Positions 1 through 9,572 of a stretch of 64,000 nt of DNA are shown here, piece by piece. Source of the DNA: Myxococcales bacterium (lineage in GTDB: Bacteria; Myxococcota_A; Polyangia; Nannocystales; Nannocystaceae); the NCBI GenBank assembly GCA_020633295.1, contig JACKDW010000011.1, positions 248,001-312,000 on the forward strand, written 5' to 3'. The position numbers and the translations under genes are program-made. Under the pieces are notes generated by a model that made no database searches, was not told the origin of the DNA, and saw only the letters and a list, made by a program, of their open reading frames with translations. Each line of letters begins with the position of its first letter. Position 1 is the first letter of the stretch.

Positions 1-1803
1 CGTCGAGAGGCGCTCCTGGAACGCGCGGTGGTTGGTCAGCCCGGTGAGGCCGTCCGTGGTCGCGCGCTGCTCCATGGAGGAGTACATGCGCGCGTTCTGG
101 AGGCTGACGCTGACCTGGTGCGAGATCACGCGCAGCATCTCGCGGGTCGCCTCGTGGAAGCAGCCTGGTCGGCTCGCGGCCAGCGTGATCGCGCCCAGCG
201 ACTGCTCGCCGCGGATCAGCGGGAGCACGAGCAGGCTGCGCGCGCGCGTCAGGCGGGTGCGCGGCGAGAACACGATGGTGTCGGGGTCGAACTTGGCGTC
301 GTCCGCCGGCATCGAGTGGCGGTTCTTGAGCGCCATGGAGACGAGCGCGAGGCCGTCGTCGAATTCGAGCTCCTCGAGGCGCGCAGCGAGCTCGCGCCAG
401 CGCTCGCGCCCGGCGGCCCCACCCTCGTCGGGCGTGTGCACGGCGAGCACGCGGTGGCGACGGGCGCGGTCGTCGTAGCTCGTGAGGACGGCGAGGTCGT
501 AGCTGGCGATCGCCGCGATCGCGGCGAAGGTCTTCTGGTAGACATCCTCGAGCGTGAGCGCCTCGCCGAGCAGCTCGCTCGCGCGGTAGAACTGCTCCTG
601 CTCGTACTTGTCGCGCTCGATGGTCGCGAGCGCGCGCTCCTGGCGGATGACGCGAGTCATGTGACGCGCGGCCGTGCGCAGCTGCGCCTCGGCGTCGTCG
701 TCGAAGCGCGCGGCGCCGGGGCGCTCCGCGCAGAGGATCGCGCGCAGCTGACCGTCGTCGAGGAGCGGGACGGCGCACAGCTCGACGGTCTCGCCCGCGG
801 CGCGACGCGCCCGGTCCTGAGCCTGGCCGTGGCCGCGATAGTAGGGCGGGAGGCGGCTCGCGGGGAGCGCGAGCCGCAGCGCCCTGGGCTCGCGCAGGAG
901 GGGCGCCAGGACGCCTGGACCGGTGATCTGGCAACCTGCGTCAAGGAGCAGCTCGGGGTGGTCGCTGACGCTGAGCTTGAGCGAGAGGCGCGCGGCGCCG
1001 GTCGCCGGCTCGTGCACCCACAGCAGCGCGCAGGCGCGCAGCCCCAAGGACCGCCGGAGCAGCGCGAGGGTGAACTCGAGCTGCGCGTGGATGCCCTCGA
1101 CGGCCCCCTGGGCCATGCGCGTCTCCTCCTCCTCGCGGCAGTCGTGACGACGCGCGAGGGGTTGACGCGCGGCGACGAGGCGGAAGTCGCGGGCCTCCTG
1201 CCGCATGCGCGCGAGCTCTCCCTCGATCGTGCGCGCGTGGTCGCGGCGGAGCCGACGGACGAGGCTCGAGAGCACGAGGCTGTTGCCGGCGGCGAAGAAG
1301 CCGATGAAGGTGAGGTGCGCGGGCGCCCGCGCGCCGCCGGTGGCCAGCTCGAGCAGGACGATCGCGGCGAGCCAGCCGAGCGCGACGGCGCGAGCGCGGT
1401 GGAGGATCGCGAGGAAGGAGACGAGCGCGTAGAGCAGCGGGTAGAGGAAGCTGACGGCGCCGCCGGTGAGGTGAATGAGGAAGTAGGCGCCCGTGATCAG
1501 CACGAGGCCGAGCTCGAGCTCGCGGAGGATCGCGCGCTGCTGGGCGCCGCGCTCGCGCGAGGCGTCGTGCGGCGTGAGCTCACGACGCACGACGCGGACC
1601 GTCACGGCGGCGAACAGCGTGAGCGCGGCCATGGCGACGAGCTCGCCACGCAGCAGCGCGCGCGCGCTGATGTGCCCGGCCGCGAGCGCGGCCCAGGTCA
1701 GCGGGACGACGAGCAGCCCGCCGTGCTCGCGCAGCAGCGCGCGGAGGTCGAGGCGACGCGGGCCGCGGGCGCGGCCGAGCACTCGTGGGCTGCCGCCGCT
1801 CAT
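1..1803 (-). CDS. membrane GAF-GGDEF protein, probable diguanylate cyclase (C-terminus cut off)
   Basis: The gene runs off the left edge, so only the first 601 codons are visible. The N-terminus holds about five or six hydrophobic segments (residues ~30-185), so it is membrane anchored. Two GAF-like regions follow (~235-395 and ~415-575). The last visible residues are TDGLTGLTNHRAF, which is how a GGDEF domain begins; the GGDEF signature itself lies outside the window. In this family the product is cyclic di-GMP made from GTP. The ATG overlaps the stop codon of the FtsB-like gene in an ATGA junction, so the two are probably co-translated. Activity cannot be judged without the missing end. Confidence 0.85.
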   Translation of the reverse strand, partial: MSGGSPRVLGRARGPRRLDLRALLREHGGLLVVPLTWAALAAGHISARALLRGELVAMAALTLFAAVTVRVVRRELTPHDASRERGAQQRAILRELELGLVLITGAYFLIHLTGGAVSFLYPLLYALVSFLAILHRARAVALGWLAAIVLLELATGGARAPAHLTFIGFFAAGNSLVLSSLVRRLRRDHARTIEGELARMRQEARDFRLVAARQPLARRHDCREEEETRMAQGAVEGIHAQLEFTLALLRRSLGLRACALLWVHEPATGAARLSLKLSVSDHPELLLDAGCQITGPGVLAPLLREPRALRLALPASRLPPYYRGHGQAQDRARRAAGETVELCAVPLLDDGQLRAILCAERPGAARFDDDAEAQLRTAARHMTRVIRQERALATIERDKYEQEQFYRASELLGEALTLEDVYQKTFAAIAAIASYDLAVLTSYDDRARRHRVLAVHTPDEGGAAGRERWRELAARLEELEFDDGLALVSMALKNRHSMPADDAKFDPDTIVFSPRTRLTRARSLLVLPLIRGEQSLGAITLAASRPGCFHEATREMLRVISHQVSVSLQNARMYSSMEQRATTDGLTGLTNHRAFQERLST

Positions 1804-2105
1804 CGCGTCTGGGTCCTGGGGGGCTTGACCTCGAAGACCACCTCGGCGGGGTGGACGAGGTTGAGGTCCTCGCGAGCGATGCGCTCGAGCTCGCGGGGGT
1901 CGTGCTTGAGCGCGGCGATCTCGGAGCGGAGGTGCGCGATGTCGTCGCGCAGCGCCGCGTTCTCGCGCTCGAGCTGGGCCTGCTCGTCACGCACGCGCTC
2001 GAGGTTGGGCGAGCGCGCGCCGTGATCGAGCTGCTGCGGCAGGAACGCGATCGCGCTCCCGAGGAGCGCCGCGAGCGTGATGCGCTGAAGCCATGCCCTC
2101 TTCAT
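1800..2105 (-). CDS. FtsB/DivIC-like septum formation initiator
   Basis: A 101-residue protein with one N-terminal membrane helix (residues ~7-24), a coiled coil rich in Glu, Arg and Leu (~30-75), and the C-terminal pattern IAREDLNLVHPAEVVF. That is the usual end of FtsB/DivIC proteins, where a short helix is followed by a Pro-Glu turn. Family role: a bitopic division protein that links FtsL and FtsQ at the septum. The ATG at 2105 puts the membrane helix where it belongs; longer in-frame extensions would only add unrelated residues from the upstream region. It lies 53 bp downstream of the ExbD-like gene. Confidence 0.82.
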   Translation of the reverse strand: MKRAWLQRITLAALLGSAIAFLPQQLDHGARSPNLERVRDEQAQLERENAALRDDIAHLRSEIAALKHDPRELERIAREDLNLVHPAEVVFEVKPPRTQTR

Positions 2106-2158
2106 ACCGACGCTCGCCAAGCTACCGGCGTCGGGCGGCCGCGGCAAAAAACCGGCGG

Positions 2159-2587
2159 CTACTGCTTGCTCAGGATGCCCATCTTCTTGATGCCGCAGCT
2201 GCGGGCGATGTCCATGGCCTTGACGACGTTCTCGTGCTTGGTGTTGCGGTCGGCCTTGATGTTGACCGTCGCCGCGGCGCCCTCGTCCTGGGCGTTGCAC
2301 AGGCGCATCTCGAGCTCGCGCATGTCGACGACCTTCTTGTCGATCTCGAAGCGGCCGTCCTCGCTGATCTTGATGACGACGGCCTTCTGCTCGGTGACGG
2401 GCTCGTGGCTCTGGGCCTTGGGCAGCTGGAGCTTGAAGGCAGACTCGTTGCGGAACGAGGCGGTCAGGAGGAAGAAGATCAGCAGCTGAAAGGTCACGTC
2501 GATCAGCGGGGTCAGATCGATCGTGCCGTTGGCGACCCCGCCGCGACGGCGGCGCATGCCCCCGCGAGCGCCGCTGCGGAAGTTCAC
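2159..2587 (-). CDS. ExbD/TolR-family proton-channel subunit
   Basis: 142 residues. A short basic cytoplasmic N-terminus (GMRRRRGG) leads into a single membrane helix containing IDLTPLIDVTFQLLIFFLL; the Asp of PLIDV is the conserved protonatable residue of ExbD/TolR. The rest is a periplasmic domain of normal size. With the ExbB-like partner it forms a motor that uses the proton gradient to drive TonB- or Tol-type work. No TonB-like gene is visible nearby, so the energised partner is unknown. Its ATG overlaps the ExbB stop by 4 bp, indicating translational coupling. Confidence 0.9.
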   Translation of the reverse strand: MNFRSGARGGMRRRRGGVANGTIDLTPLIDVTFQLLIFFLLTASFRNESAFKLQLPKAQSHEPVTEQKAVVIKISEDGRFEIDKKVVDMRELEMRLCNAQDEGAAATVNIKADRNTKHENVVKAMDIARSCGIKKMGILSKQ

Positions 2588-3249
2588 GCGCGCTCCGTGG
2601 CCAGGGCGCCTTCACGCGCCGAGCGGCGCGCGCTCTCGAGGAGGTTGACGAGCCCCATGGCGTCTTCCTCCATCTCGTCGACGAGGGTGTTGGCGCGGCC
2701 CTGGCTGACGCGGTAGAGCACGAGCATGATGATGCCGACGGTGATGCCGAAGGCGGTGGTCAGCAGCGCCTGCCAGATGCCCTGGGCGAAGGTGTCGGGG
2801 CCGACCGCGCCGGTCGCGTAGGCGTCGACGAAGTCGCGGAAGACGAAGATCATGCCGGTGACGGTGCCGAGCAGCCCGAGCAGCGGGGAGATGTTGGCGA
2901 TGGTCCCGATGACCTCGATGAACTTCTCCATCTGCGAGACCTCGCGGGCGCCGACCTCCTCGACCATCTCCTTGACGTCGCTGCGGGAGAGGTCCTGCTC
3001 GAACGCGCGCAGGGCGGCGGCCATGACGAGCGCGATGCTGGAGCCGTTCTCTTCACACAGCAGCAGCGCGTCGGAGGTCTTGCCCTTGGCGACGAGCGCC
3101 CGGATCCGCTCCACAAACGCGCGCGGGAGCACCTTTCCGCGCTGAAGCGTCCACATGCGCTCGAGGAAGAACCCCACGCCGATGATGGAGGCCGCGAGGA
3201 TGGCCCACATCAGCGGGCCCCCTTGCTCGAAGAGTTCAGCGATTTCCAT
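2584..3249 (-). CDS. ExbB/TolQ/MotA-family proton-channel subunit
   Basis: 221 residues from the ATG at 3249. It has an N-terminal membrane helix (residues ~13-30), a cytoplasmic loop, and two closely spaced membrane helices (~115-140 and ~160-185). The motif ISPLLGLLGTVTGMI is the family hallmark. It pairs with ExbD just downstream. The reading frame is open further upstream, but those codons contain no recognisable family sequence and the ATG at 3249 gives the usual N-terminus. It is the first gene of a probable four-gene operon: ExbB, ExbD, FtsB-like, GGDEF protein. Confidence 0.9.
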   Translation of the reverse strand: MEIAELFEQGGPLMWAILAASIIGVGFFLERMWTLQRGKVLPRAFVERIRALVAKGKTSDALLLCEENGSSIALVMAAALRAFEQDLSRSDVKEMVEEVGAREVSQMEKFIEVIGTIANISPLLGLLGTVTGMIFVFRDFVDAYATGAVGPDTFAQGIWQALLTTAFGITVGIIMLVLYRVSQGRANTLVDEMEEDAMGLVNLLESARRSAREGALATERA

Positions 3250-3508
3250 GGGGTGCGATGGGGTCGGGTGACCCGCAGGGCATGATGCGCGGACTGCCCA
3301 AACTCCGCAAGGGGTCGCGGCGCGCGGGCCGGCGGACCACGAGACGGCTCCGTACACGCGTCATCGTTCGACGCTCGAGCAGGTCGAAGAAGCCGAGCTC
3401 AACCCGGCTGGCGGAGTGATTGTTCGGCGCGGCGCTTGACGAATCCCCCCGGCGTTGATAGACACCCGGTCCGCCGACGCGGCGCTCGTTCGCGTTGGTC
3501 TACAACTT

Positions 3509-3581
3509 GGGGGCATAGCTCAGCTGGGAGAGCGTCGCGCTGGCAGCGCGAAGGTCAAGGGTTCGATCCCCTTTGCCTCCA
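3509..3581 (+). tRNA. tRNA-Ala (anticodon GGC)
   Basis: The 73 bases fold into a full cloverleaf. The acceptor stem pairs GGGGGCA with TGCCTCC (one G-T pair), the anticodon stem is TCGCG/CGCGA with loop CTGGCAG, and the T-arm has AAGGG-TTCGATC-CCCTT. The anticodon GGC reads GCC and GCU alanine codons. The discriminator base is A and CCA is not encoded, so it must be added after transcription. No integrase or attachment repeat was seen next to it. Confidence 0.97.
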
Positions 3582-3596
3582 CTTCATCCGTTGACG

Positions 3597-3633
3597 GGGC
3601 GAGGTCTACTTCACGCGAAGGACCTCGCCCTTT
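3597..3633 (+). terminator. intrinsic terminator after tRNA-Ala
   Basis: A 10-bp perfect stem (GGGCGAGGTC paired with GACCTCGCCC) encloses a loop that can pair further (CTTC/GAAG), followed by TTT. It starts 16 bp after the tRNA 3' end, where a terminator is expected. Confidence 0.75.
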
Positions 3634-3691
3634 GACGTCGATGGTCATCGGCTCGCCACTACCGCGCGCTGACCCGCGTTATTCCGCAGGG

Positions 3692-5653
3692 TCACCTGGG
3701 CGAGGTCACCTCGGGCGCGGTCAGCTCCTGGGGGTCGAGCGTCGGCTCGCGTGACGGCTCGCCGTCGAGCTCCGCGAGGGCGCGACGGCTCGAGCGCGTC
3801 TCGGGGTGGTCCGGGCCGAGCACCGTCACGCGCGTCTCGAGGGCGCGCCGCAGGTGCTCGCGCGCGGCCTCTCGCTGCCCGAGCGCGGCGAGCAGGCGCC
3901 CGAGGTTGTGATCGGAGCGCGCGGTCTCGGCGTGCTGCTCGCCGAAGAAGCGCTCGCGGATCGCGAGCGCGGCGCGGTGCAGCTCGAGCGCGCGCGTCAG
4001 CGCGAGCTCGTCGCCCTCGAGCTCGAGGAGCTCGGCGATGTTGTTGTAGCTGATGGCGGTGTACGGGTGCTGCTCGCCGACCGTCGCGCGGCGGATCTCG
4101 AGCGCGCGTTCGAATTGCTCGAGCGCGCGCTCGTTGTCGCCCATCGCCCGGTAGACCGCGCCGATGTTGTTGTAGCTGGTCGCGGTGTCGGGGTGCTGCT
4201 CACCGAGCTGCGCTCGCCGGATCCGCAGGGCCTCTTGGTGCAGCGCGAGCGCCTCGTCGAAGCGGTGCTGGTAGTAGAGCGCGCGCGCGAGGCTGTTGTA
4301 GGCGCGCGCGGTGTCGGGGTGGTCCGCGAGCGCGCGCATGCGCAGCGTGAGCGCGCGGCGGTAGGCGGCCTCGGCCTCTCGGGGTCGCTGGAGGGCCTCG
4401 AGCGCGGCGCCGGCGAGCAGATCGCTGGCGGCGATCGAGACGTCGCGCGGCCCCAGGCTCGCGACCCGGAGCTCGCGCGCGCGCTCGTGCTGCGCGAGCG
4501 CGGCCTCGAGCTCGCCGAGGTTGGCGAGCGCGCGGCCGAGGCCGTCACGCGCGTCGGCGCGCGGGCGGGCGGTGGCCTGGGCCGCGCTCGCGCGATCGAA
4601 GGCGAGCAGGGCGTCGAGCGCGTGTTCGAAGCGCGCGCGCGCCTCGGCGAATTGTCCCTCGCGTCGGAGCTGCTCGGCGAGCTCGAGCAAGGCGACGCCG
4701 CGCTCGAGCGCGTCCGGGCGGGCGTCGGGCGCGAGGGTTCGCGCGACCGCCTCGCGTCGGCACGCGAGCGCGCGCGGGGGGTCCTCCTCGAGCGCGGCGA
4801 GCAGGCGCTCGGCGGCCGAGGCCTGCAGCGCGAGCGCGGAGCGCAGGTCAGGGCGCGCGGCGCGGCTCGGCTTCGATCTCGTCGTCGAGTTCGTCGTCGC
4901 GCGCGCGCGCGCGTCAGCAGGCGCTCGGCGGCGGCGCGCGCGTCCTCGTAATTACCTTGCTCGAGGACATGCGGACGAGGCGCGTCGCGACGCGCCGCGA
5001 CGCGCGGCGCGAGCGAGTCAGCGCCCGCGAGCAGGGGCCCGCGCCGCCGCGTGACGCCCGAGCGCGGCGTCGATCTCGGCGCGCGCGAGCGCTCGCTCGC
5101 CGTCGCGGACGAGCGGCGTGTCGGCGGCGAGGTCCTCGGGCGAGGCGGCGACCAGCTGGCAGGCGAGCAGGTCGTCATGCGCGAGCGCGGCCGCGGCCGG
5201 CAGACGCCCGAGGAGCTCCACGCTCGCGTGCTCGGTCGCGACCGCGGCGAGCTCGCCGAGGGCCGCGCGCGCGATCTCGTGGCACTCACCGATCGCGTGA
5301 TATCGCCCGCGGCCCAGCTCCGCCGCGTCCGCGCACGCGCGTCGCCGCGCCCGGATCCAGTGGTGGGCGACCGCGTCGAGCGACGCGAGCGAGCGCTCCC
5401 GCAGCGCCGGCGCGCGCTCGTCCGCGAGTCGTGCGAGCGCTCGCGAGAGCTGGTCACGTCGCGCCTGATCCCAGTACCCCTCGAGCTGCGCCGCCGGGTC
5501 ACGACAGGCGCGCGAGCGCGTCGACGGACGCCCCGGCTGCGATCGCGCGCACGCGCTGAGCACGAGCGACGCGAGCGCTGCTGCGGTCACCCAGTCGCGC
5601 GCGCGCGTGCTGGTTGTTCGCGTCGCCGCGTGCCCGCTCGCGTACCTGATCAT
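3692..5653 (-). pseudogene. TPR lipoprotein, reading frame interrupted (kinesin-light-chain-like repeats)
   Basis: The N-terminal part (ATG 5653) has a lipoprotein signal with lipobox VLSAC, then a helical region with ACRDPAAQLEGYWDQARRD, a pattern known from the regions after the kinase domain in myxobacterial Ser/Thr kinases. The C-terminal part (from about 4870) is a run of 42-residue TPR units with the kinesin-light-chain signature GEQHPDTATSYNNIG, repeated at least five times. Between them the frame has a TGA at 5018-5020 and a TAA near 4950. Coding sequence (for example EQGNYEDARAAAERLL) continues in the +1 frame, then apparently +1 again, then returns to the original frame near 4880. 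That means three shifts in one direction, each in a CG-rich run. It is either a decayed gene or a sequence with several errors. If intact it would be a protein-binding TPR lipoprotein of the cell envelope. Confidence 0.65.
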
Positions 5654-5794
5654 GAGGCGACCACGCGAGCATATCGCGACTTCGGAGCACGCGTGGCGCG
5701 GTCGCGACACTTGGAGACGTCAGCCGGCGGCGCGACGCTCGCTTGCGGTCGATCACACCGGGTGGTACCAAGACGAGCACGTTGGTTCGCATCT

Positions 5795-7057
5795 ATGTCC
5801 ATGAGGCACGCGCAAGACGAGCTGGTCTGGATCGATAAGAAGGGCGTCGCGCATCCCCTCGGGGAGCTCGCGGCGGAGCGGCTGCGCTCGCGCGAGGGCG
5901 CGTTCCGGATGCTGCCGACGCCCGACCACGTAGTGTTCATGCGCTACACCGGACACGACGGGCGACGCGACGAGGAGGACGGCGCGGTCGTCCGCCTCGC
6001 CGGCGAGATCACGGCCCCGGCGGCGCTCTGCGACATCCTCGCGATGCTCGCGCAGAGCAACTGGAACGGCGAGCTGCACGTGCGCAGCGACGACACCGTG
6101 CGGCGCGTGTTCATCGAGGCCGGCAAGGTCGTGGGCGCGGTCACCAACGTCGAGGACGAGCACATCGGCAAGATCCTCTACCGCTTCGGCGCCATCGATC
6201 AGCTGGTCTACAACGAGGTGCTCGCGCGCGCCGGCACGGTCGGGCAGCGCTTCGGCGAGGCCGCGATCGAGATGGGCATCCTCACCAGCGAGGAGGTCTA
6301 CTCGTACCTGCGCAAGCAGATCGAGATCATCACGATGGCGACGCTGAAGGTCTCGGACGGCATGTACTGCTTCCTCGAGGGCTTCGACGAGGGCGACATC
6401 CCGTTCCGCCACTCCGAGAACCTCGGCGCGCTGCTGATGGATGGCGTCACGCAGATGGACGAGATGCGCTACTTCAAGCAGCGCATCCCCAACAGCGACT
6501 ACGTCCCGGAGCGCATCGCCGACCGCGGTGAGCCGAACGAGTCGCTGCGCGACCTGTGGCTGATGATCGACGGCCACCACAGCGTCGGCGAGCTCAGCCG
6601 GCTGCAGGGCTCGTCGGAGTTCGACGCGACGAAGAAAGTGTTTCAGCTGCTGCAGTCGGGGCACGCGCGCATGCTGCCGCCGCGCACGCGCGGCGGCCCG
6701 GTCGAGGTGATCGAGACGGCCAACGACGTCCTGCGGCAGATCCACCAGGCCGCGGACACGGTCGGGAAGGGCACGGCGCTGCGGACCGCGCTCGAGAACT
6801 TCGCCGACGAGGTCTACGAGCTCATGTTCCGCGCGGCCGGCCCCTACGAGAACGGCTCGTTCGAGGCCAAGGCGGTGCTCGACAACGTCAGCGTGATCGT
6901 CAGCGGGGGGAACGTCGAGAAGTTCCTCAAGGAGATGCTGTACGACTACGTGAGCTTCGCGCTGTTCACGGGCGGGAGCCTGGCTCGACGTGACCCAGAG
7001 AACAGCCTGAGCAAGCAGGTCGACCCCCTGATGAGCAAGCTGCGGCCGATCGGGTGA
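5795..7057 (+). CDS. DUF4388-domain protein
   Basis: 420 residues. Residues ~65-175 match the DUF4388 type, which occurs often in myxobacteria: it opens with the pattern LAGEITAPAALCDILAML and continues with SNWNGELHVRSDDTVRRVFI. Later segments contain a repeat of helix-rich sequence (HHSVGELSRLQG) typical of these proteins. DUF4388 proteins are thought to act in signalling and gliding-related scaffolds, but the biochemical role is not established. There is no signal peptide or membrane helix, so it is cytoplasmic. The ATG at 5795 was chosen because sequence upstream loses family character. The permease starts 4 bp after its stop, so they may be co-transcribed. Confidence 0.8.
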   Translation: MSMRHAQDELVWIDKKGVAHPLGELAAERLRSREGAFRMLPTPDHVVFMRYTGHDGRRDEEDGAVVRLAGEITAPAALCDILAMLAQSNWNGELHVRSDDTVRRVFIEAGKVVGAVTNVEDEHIGKILYRFGAIDQLVYNEVLARAGTVGQRFGEAAIEMGILTSEEVYSYLRKQIEIITMATLKVSDGMYCFLEGFDEGDIPFRHSENLGALLMDGVTQMDEMRYFKQRIPNSDYVPERIADRGEPNESLRDLWLMIDGHHSVGELSRLQGSSEFDATKKVFQLLQSGHARMLPPRTRGGPVEVIETANDVLRQIHQAADTVGKGTALRTALENFADEVYELMFRAAGPYENGSFEAKAVLDNVSVIVSGGNVEKFLKEMLYDYVSFALFTGGSLARRDPENSLSKQVDPLMSKLRPIG

Positions 7058-7061
7058 TGCC

Positions 7062-8456
7062 GTGACCGCGTCCACCGCCGACGGGTCGCCCCGGGCCAGC
7101 GAACCGGCCCCGGGGCCGGGCTCGTCGGGCGCGCTCGTGCGCGGGCTCGGGCCGGTCGCCGCGATCGCGCTCGTGACCGGCAACATGATCGGCTCCGGGA
7201 TCTTCGTGATCCCGGCGTCGCTGGCCGAGACCGCCGGGCCGATCGGGCTGCTCGCGTGGCTCGTGAACGTGCTCGGCTACCTGTGCCTGACGGCCGTGTT
7301 CGCGGACCTCGGCGGCGCGTACCCGGTGTCGGGCGGGCTGCAGGCCTTCGCGCGCCGGGCGTTCGGGCCGCTCGCGGGCATGGAGGTCGGGTACCTCTAC
7401 TGGCTGTGCGCGGTGATCGGCAACGCCGCGTTCTTGACCGCGTTCACCGAGTACCTCGGCGTGTTCGCGCCAGGGGTCGCGGCGCCGTGGGCCGCCTTCC
7501 TCATCAGCCAGCTGCTGCTGTGGTCCCTGACGCTGGCGAACGCGCTCGGCGTGCGCGCGGGCGGCGTGGTGCAGATCGTGACGACCGCGCTCAAGCTGCT
7601 GCCGCTCATCGTCCTCGGCGCGCTGCTGCTGCCGCACGCGGAGCCGGCGAACCTCGAGCCGCTCGCGCCCCACGGGTCCGGCGCGCTGCTGCCGGCGATC
7701 TCGCTCGTGTCCTGGATGTTCATCGGGATGGAGTCGATCACGGTGCCCGCCGAGGAGATCCGCGGGGCCGGCCGGACGATCCGGCGCTCGGTCTACGGCG
7801 GCTTCGTCCTGACGTCGGTCGTGTACGCGCTCGTGCTGCTGAGCGTGACGCTCGCGGTGCCGACCGCGACGCTCGCGGGCAGCGGGCGGCCGCTCGCGGA
7901 GGCGGCGGGCCTGTTCTATGGGCCATCTGCCGCGAAGATCATCTCGGCGACCGCGCTGGTCTCGATCGCCGGGATCCTCAACGGCTGGCTGCTCGTCACG
8001 AGCCGAATGCTGCACGCGACCGCGCGCGCCGGGCTCGCGCCGGCCGCCCTCGCGCGCCTGAGCCCGCGCTTCGGCACGCCGGTGCGCGCGCTGCTGCTGT
8101 CGTCGACGCTCACGGGGCTCTTGGTGCTGCTGTACTTCAGCGGCACGATGCTCGAGATCTACAACTTCATCGCGCTGTTCTCGACCGCGACGGCGCTGGT
8201 CGCCGTGGGCTTCGCCTGCGTCGCGCAGCTGGTGCTCATGCGCCGCGAGCCCGAGCGCTTCTCGCCGCGCCAGCGCGTACGCGGTCGCGTGACCGCGGCG
8301 CTGGGCCTCGCGGTCGTGATCCTGATGATCAACGGCTCGGGCCTGCGGATCATCGCGCTGACCGGGCTGTGCATGCTGGCGCCGACGCCCTATTACCTGT
8401 GGCTGCGGCGTCGCTGGCGGCGTCAGGCGAGCGCGTACGGGCCGCTGTCGCGGTGA
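7062..8456 (+). CDS. APC-superfamily amino acid permease
   Basis: 464 residues from a GTG that lies 4 bp after the DUF4388 stop. About twelve hydrophobic helices are visible. The first contains the substrate-binding signature GNMIGSGIFVIP, and helix 6 carries WMFIGMESITVPAEE, both typical of the amino acid/polyamine antiporter branch (AdiC/CadB-like). Expected role: exchange or uptake of an amino acid or amine across the inner membrane. The substrate cannot be read from sequence alone. The Ala/Gly/Pro-rich N-terminal 25 residues are unusual and may be a cytoplasmic extension or mean that the true start is further downstream. Confidence 0.88.
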   Translation: MTASTADGSPRASEPAPGPGSSGALVRGLGPVAAIALVTGNMIGSGIFVIPASLAETAGPIGLLAWLVNVLGYLCLTAVFADLGGAYPVSGGLQAFARRAFGPLAGMEVGYLYWLCAVIGNAAFLTAFTEYLGVFAPGVAAPWAAFLISQLLLWSLTLANALGVRAGGVVQIVTTALKLLPLIVLGALLLPHAEPANLEPLAPHGSGALLPAISLVSWMFIGMESITVPAEEIRGAGRTIRRSVYGGFVLTSVVYALVLLSVTLAVPTATLAGSGRPLAEAAGLFYGPSAAKIISATALVSIAGILNGWLLVTSRMLHATARAGLAPAALARLSPRFGTPVRALLLSSTLTGLLVLLYFSGTMLEIYNFIALFSTATALVAVGFACVAQLVLMRREPERFSPRQRVRGRVTAALGLAVVILMINGSGLRIIALTGLCMLAPTPYYLWLRRRWRRQASAYGPLSR

Positions 8457-8474
8457 CGGCGGCGCCGCGGTAGC

Positions 8475-9572
8475 ATGCCGCCGATGATCATGCGGCGACT
8501 CGACCTCCCACGGCATCCGCGGCTCGGCGTCCTGGCGCGCGCGGTGTCAGGCGCGGTGTCGGGCGCGGTGTTAGTCGCCGCCTGCAGCCCGATCGAGGAG
8601 TCCAACCGCCCGGAGCAGCCGCCGGTCGAGTCGGTCGCGGCCGCGTCGAGCGACGCGCCCAAAGCGGTCGCGGCCGCGGTCACCCGCGCGCCCGCGCGTC
8701 GTCACGAGGTCCGCGTCGACGGGCACCCGATCGCGGTGTGGGAGAAGCGCCCGGCGCCGCGCGAGCCGATCGCGGGCGTGTTCATGCTCGTGCACGGCCG
8801 CACCTGGAGCGCGCTGCCGGACTTCGATCTGCAGGTCCCGGGCGAGCGGCGGTCGTTGATGGACGCGCTCACGGACCGCGGCTACGTGGCCTACGCCGTC
8901 GATCTTCGCGGTTACGGCGGCACGCCCCGCGACCGGACCGAGTGGTTGACGCCCGATCGGGCGGCGGCCGATCTCGCGGGGACGCTCGAGTGGGCGCAGG
9001 CGCGCGAGGCGGGGCTCGAGCCGGGAGGCCGCGGGCCGGCGAGCGTGCTCGGGTGGTCGATGGGCTCGCTGGTCTCGCAGCTGTGCGCCCAGCGGCGGCC
9101 GGAGTTGTTCCGCGACGTCGTGCTGTTCGGCTACCCGCGCGATCCGAACGGGACCTACAACCCGACGCCGGCCGACGCGACGCCGGAGCGCCGGCAGAAC
9201 ACCGCGCAGGCGGCCGCGTCCGACTTCATCACCCCCGACGTGATCTCGCGGGCGGCGATCGACGCCTACGTCGAGATGTCCTTAAAGTCCGATCCGGTGC
9301 GCGTCGACTGGCGTGACCTCGATCAATTCCAGGCGCTGTCTCCCGAGGCGCTGCAGGTGCCGACGCTCGTGATCCACGGCGCGCTCGATCCCTACGCGCC
9401 GGTGCAGAACCAGGCGGCGCTGTTTGAGCGCGTCGGGCACCCGGATCGCGCGTGGGTGGTGGTGCCCGGGGGCGATCACGCCGCGCACCTCGAGGACACG
9501 ATGAACCGCTTCGTCGACGCGGTGCTCGACTTCGTCGAGCGTCCGCGCGCGCCGCAGGCCGGCGGGCTCTAG
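8475..9572 (+). CDS. alpha/beta-hydrolase lipoprotein
   Basis: 365 residues with a lipoprotein signal ending in LVAAC, so it is probably membrane anchored outside the cytoplasm. The hydrolase fold is complete: oxyanion/HG segment VHGRTW, nucleophile elbow GWSMGS (Ser), acid in HGALDPYAP (Asp), and His in GGDHAAHLED. The substrate (ester, lactone or peptide) is not predictable. It starts 18 bp after the permease stop. Its TAG stop shares a palindromic CTAG with the stop of the convergent sirtuin gene, so the two genes overlap by 4 bp. Confidence 0.85.
   Translation: MPPMIMRRLDLPRHPRLGVLARAVSGAVSGAVLVAACSPIEESNRPEQPPVESVAAASSDAPKAVAAAVTRAPARRHEVRVDGHPIAVWEKRPAPREPIAGVFMLVHGRTWSALPDFDLQVPGERRSLMDALTDRGYVAYAVDLRGYGGTPRDRTEWLTPDRAAADLAGTLEWAQAREAGLEPGGRGPASVLGWSMGSLVSQLCAQRRPELFRDVVLFGYPRDPNGTYNPTPADATPERRQNTAQAAASDFITPDVISRAAIDAYVEMSLKSDPVRVDWRDLDQFQALSPEALQVPTLVIHGALDPYAPVQNQAALFERVGHPDRAWVVVPGGDHAAHLEDTMNRFVDAVLDFVERPRAPQAGGL

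Noticed and set aside
28..2025. Very long plus-strand open frame opposite the GGDEF and FtsB-like genes
   Set aside because: Its product is an Arg/Glu/Ala-rich string with no domain. The minus strand in the same region reads a GAF-GGDEF protein and an FtsB-like protein, so it is an antisense shadow caused by high GC.
3509..3581. tRNA-Ala as an integration site for a mobile element
   Set aside because: No integrase, no repeated tRNA 3' end and no change in composition on either side.
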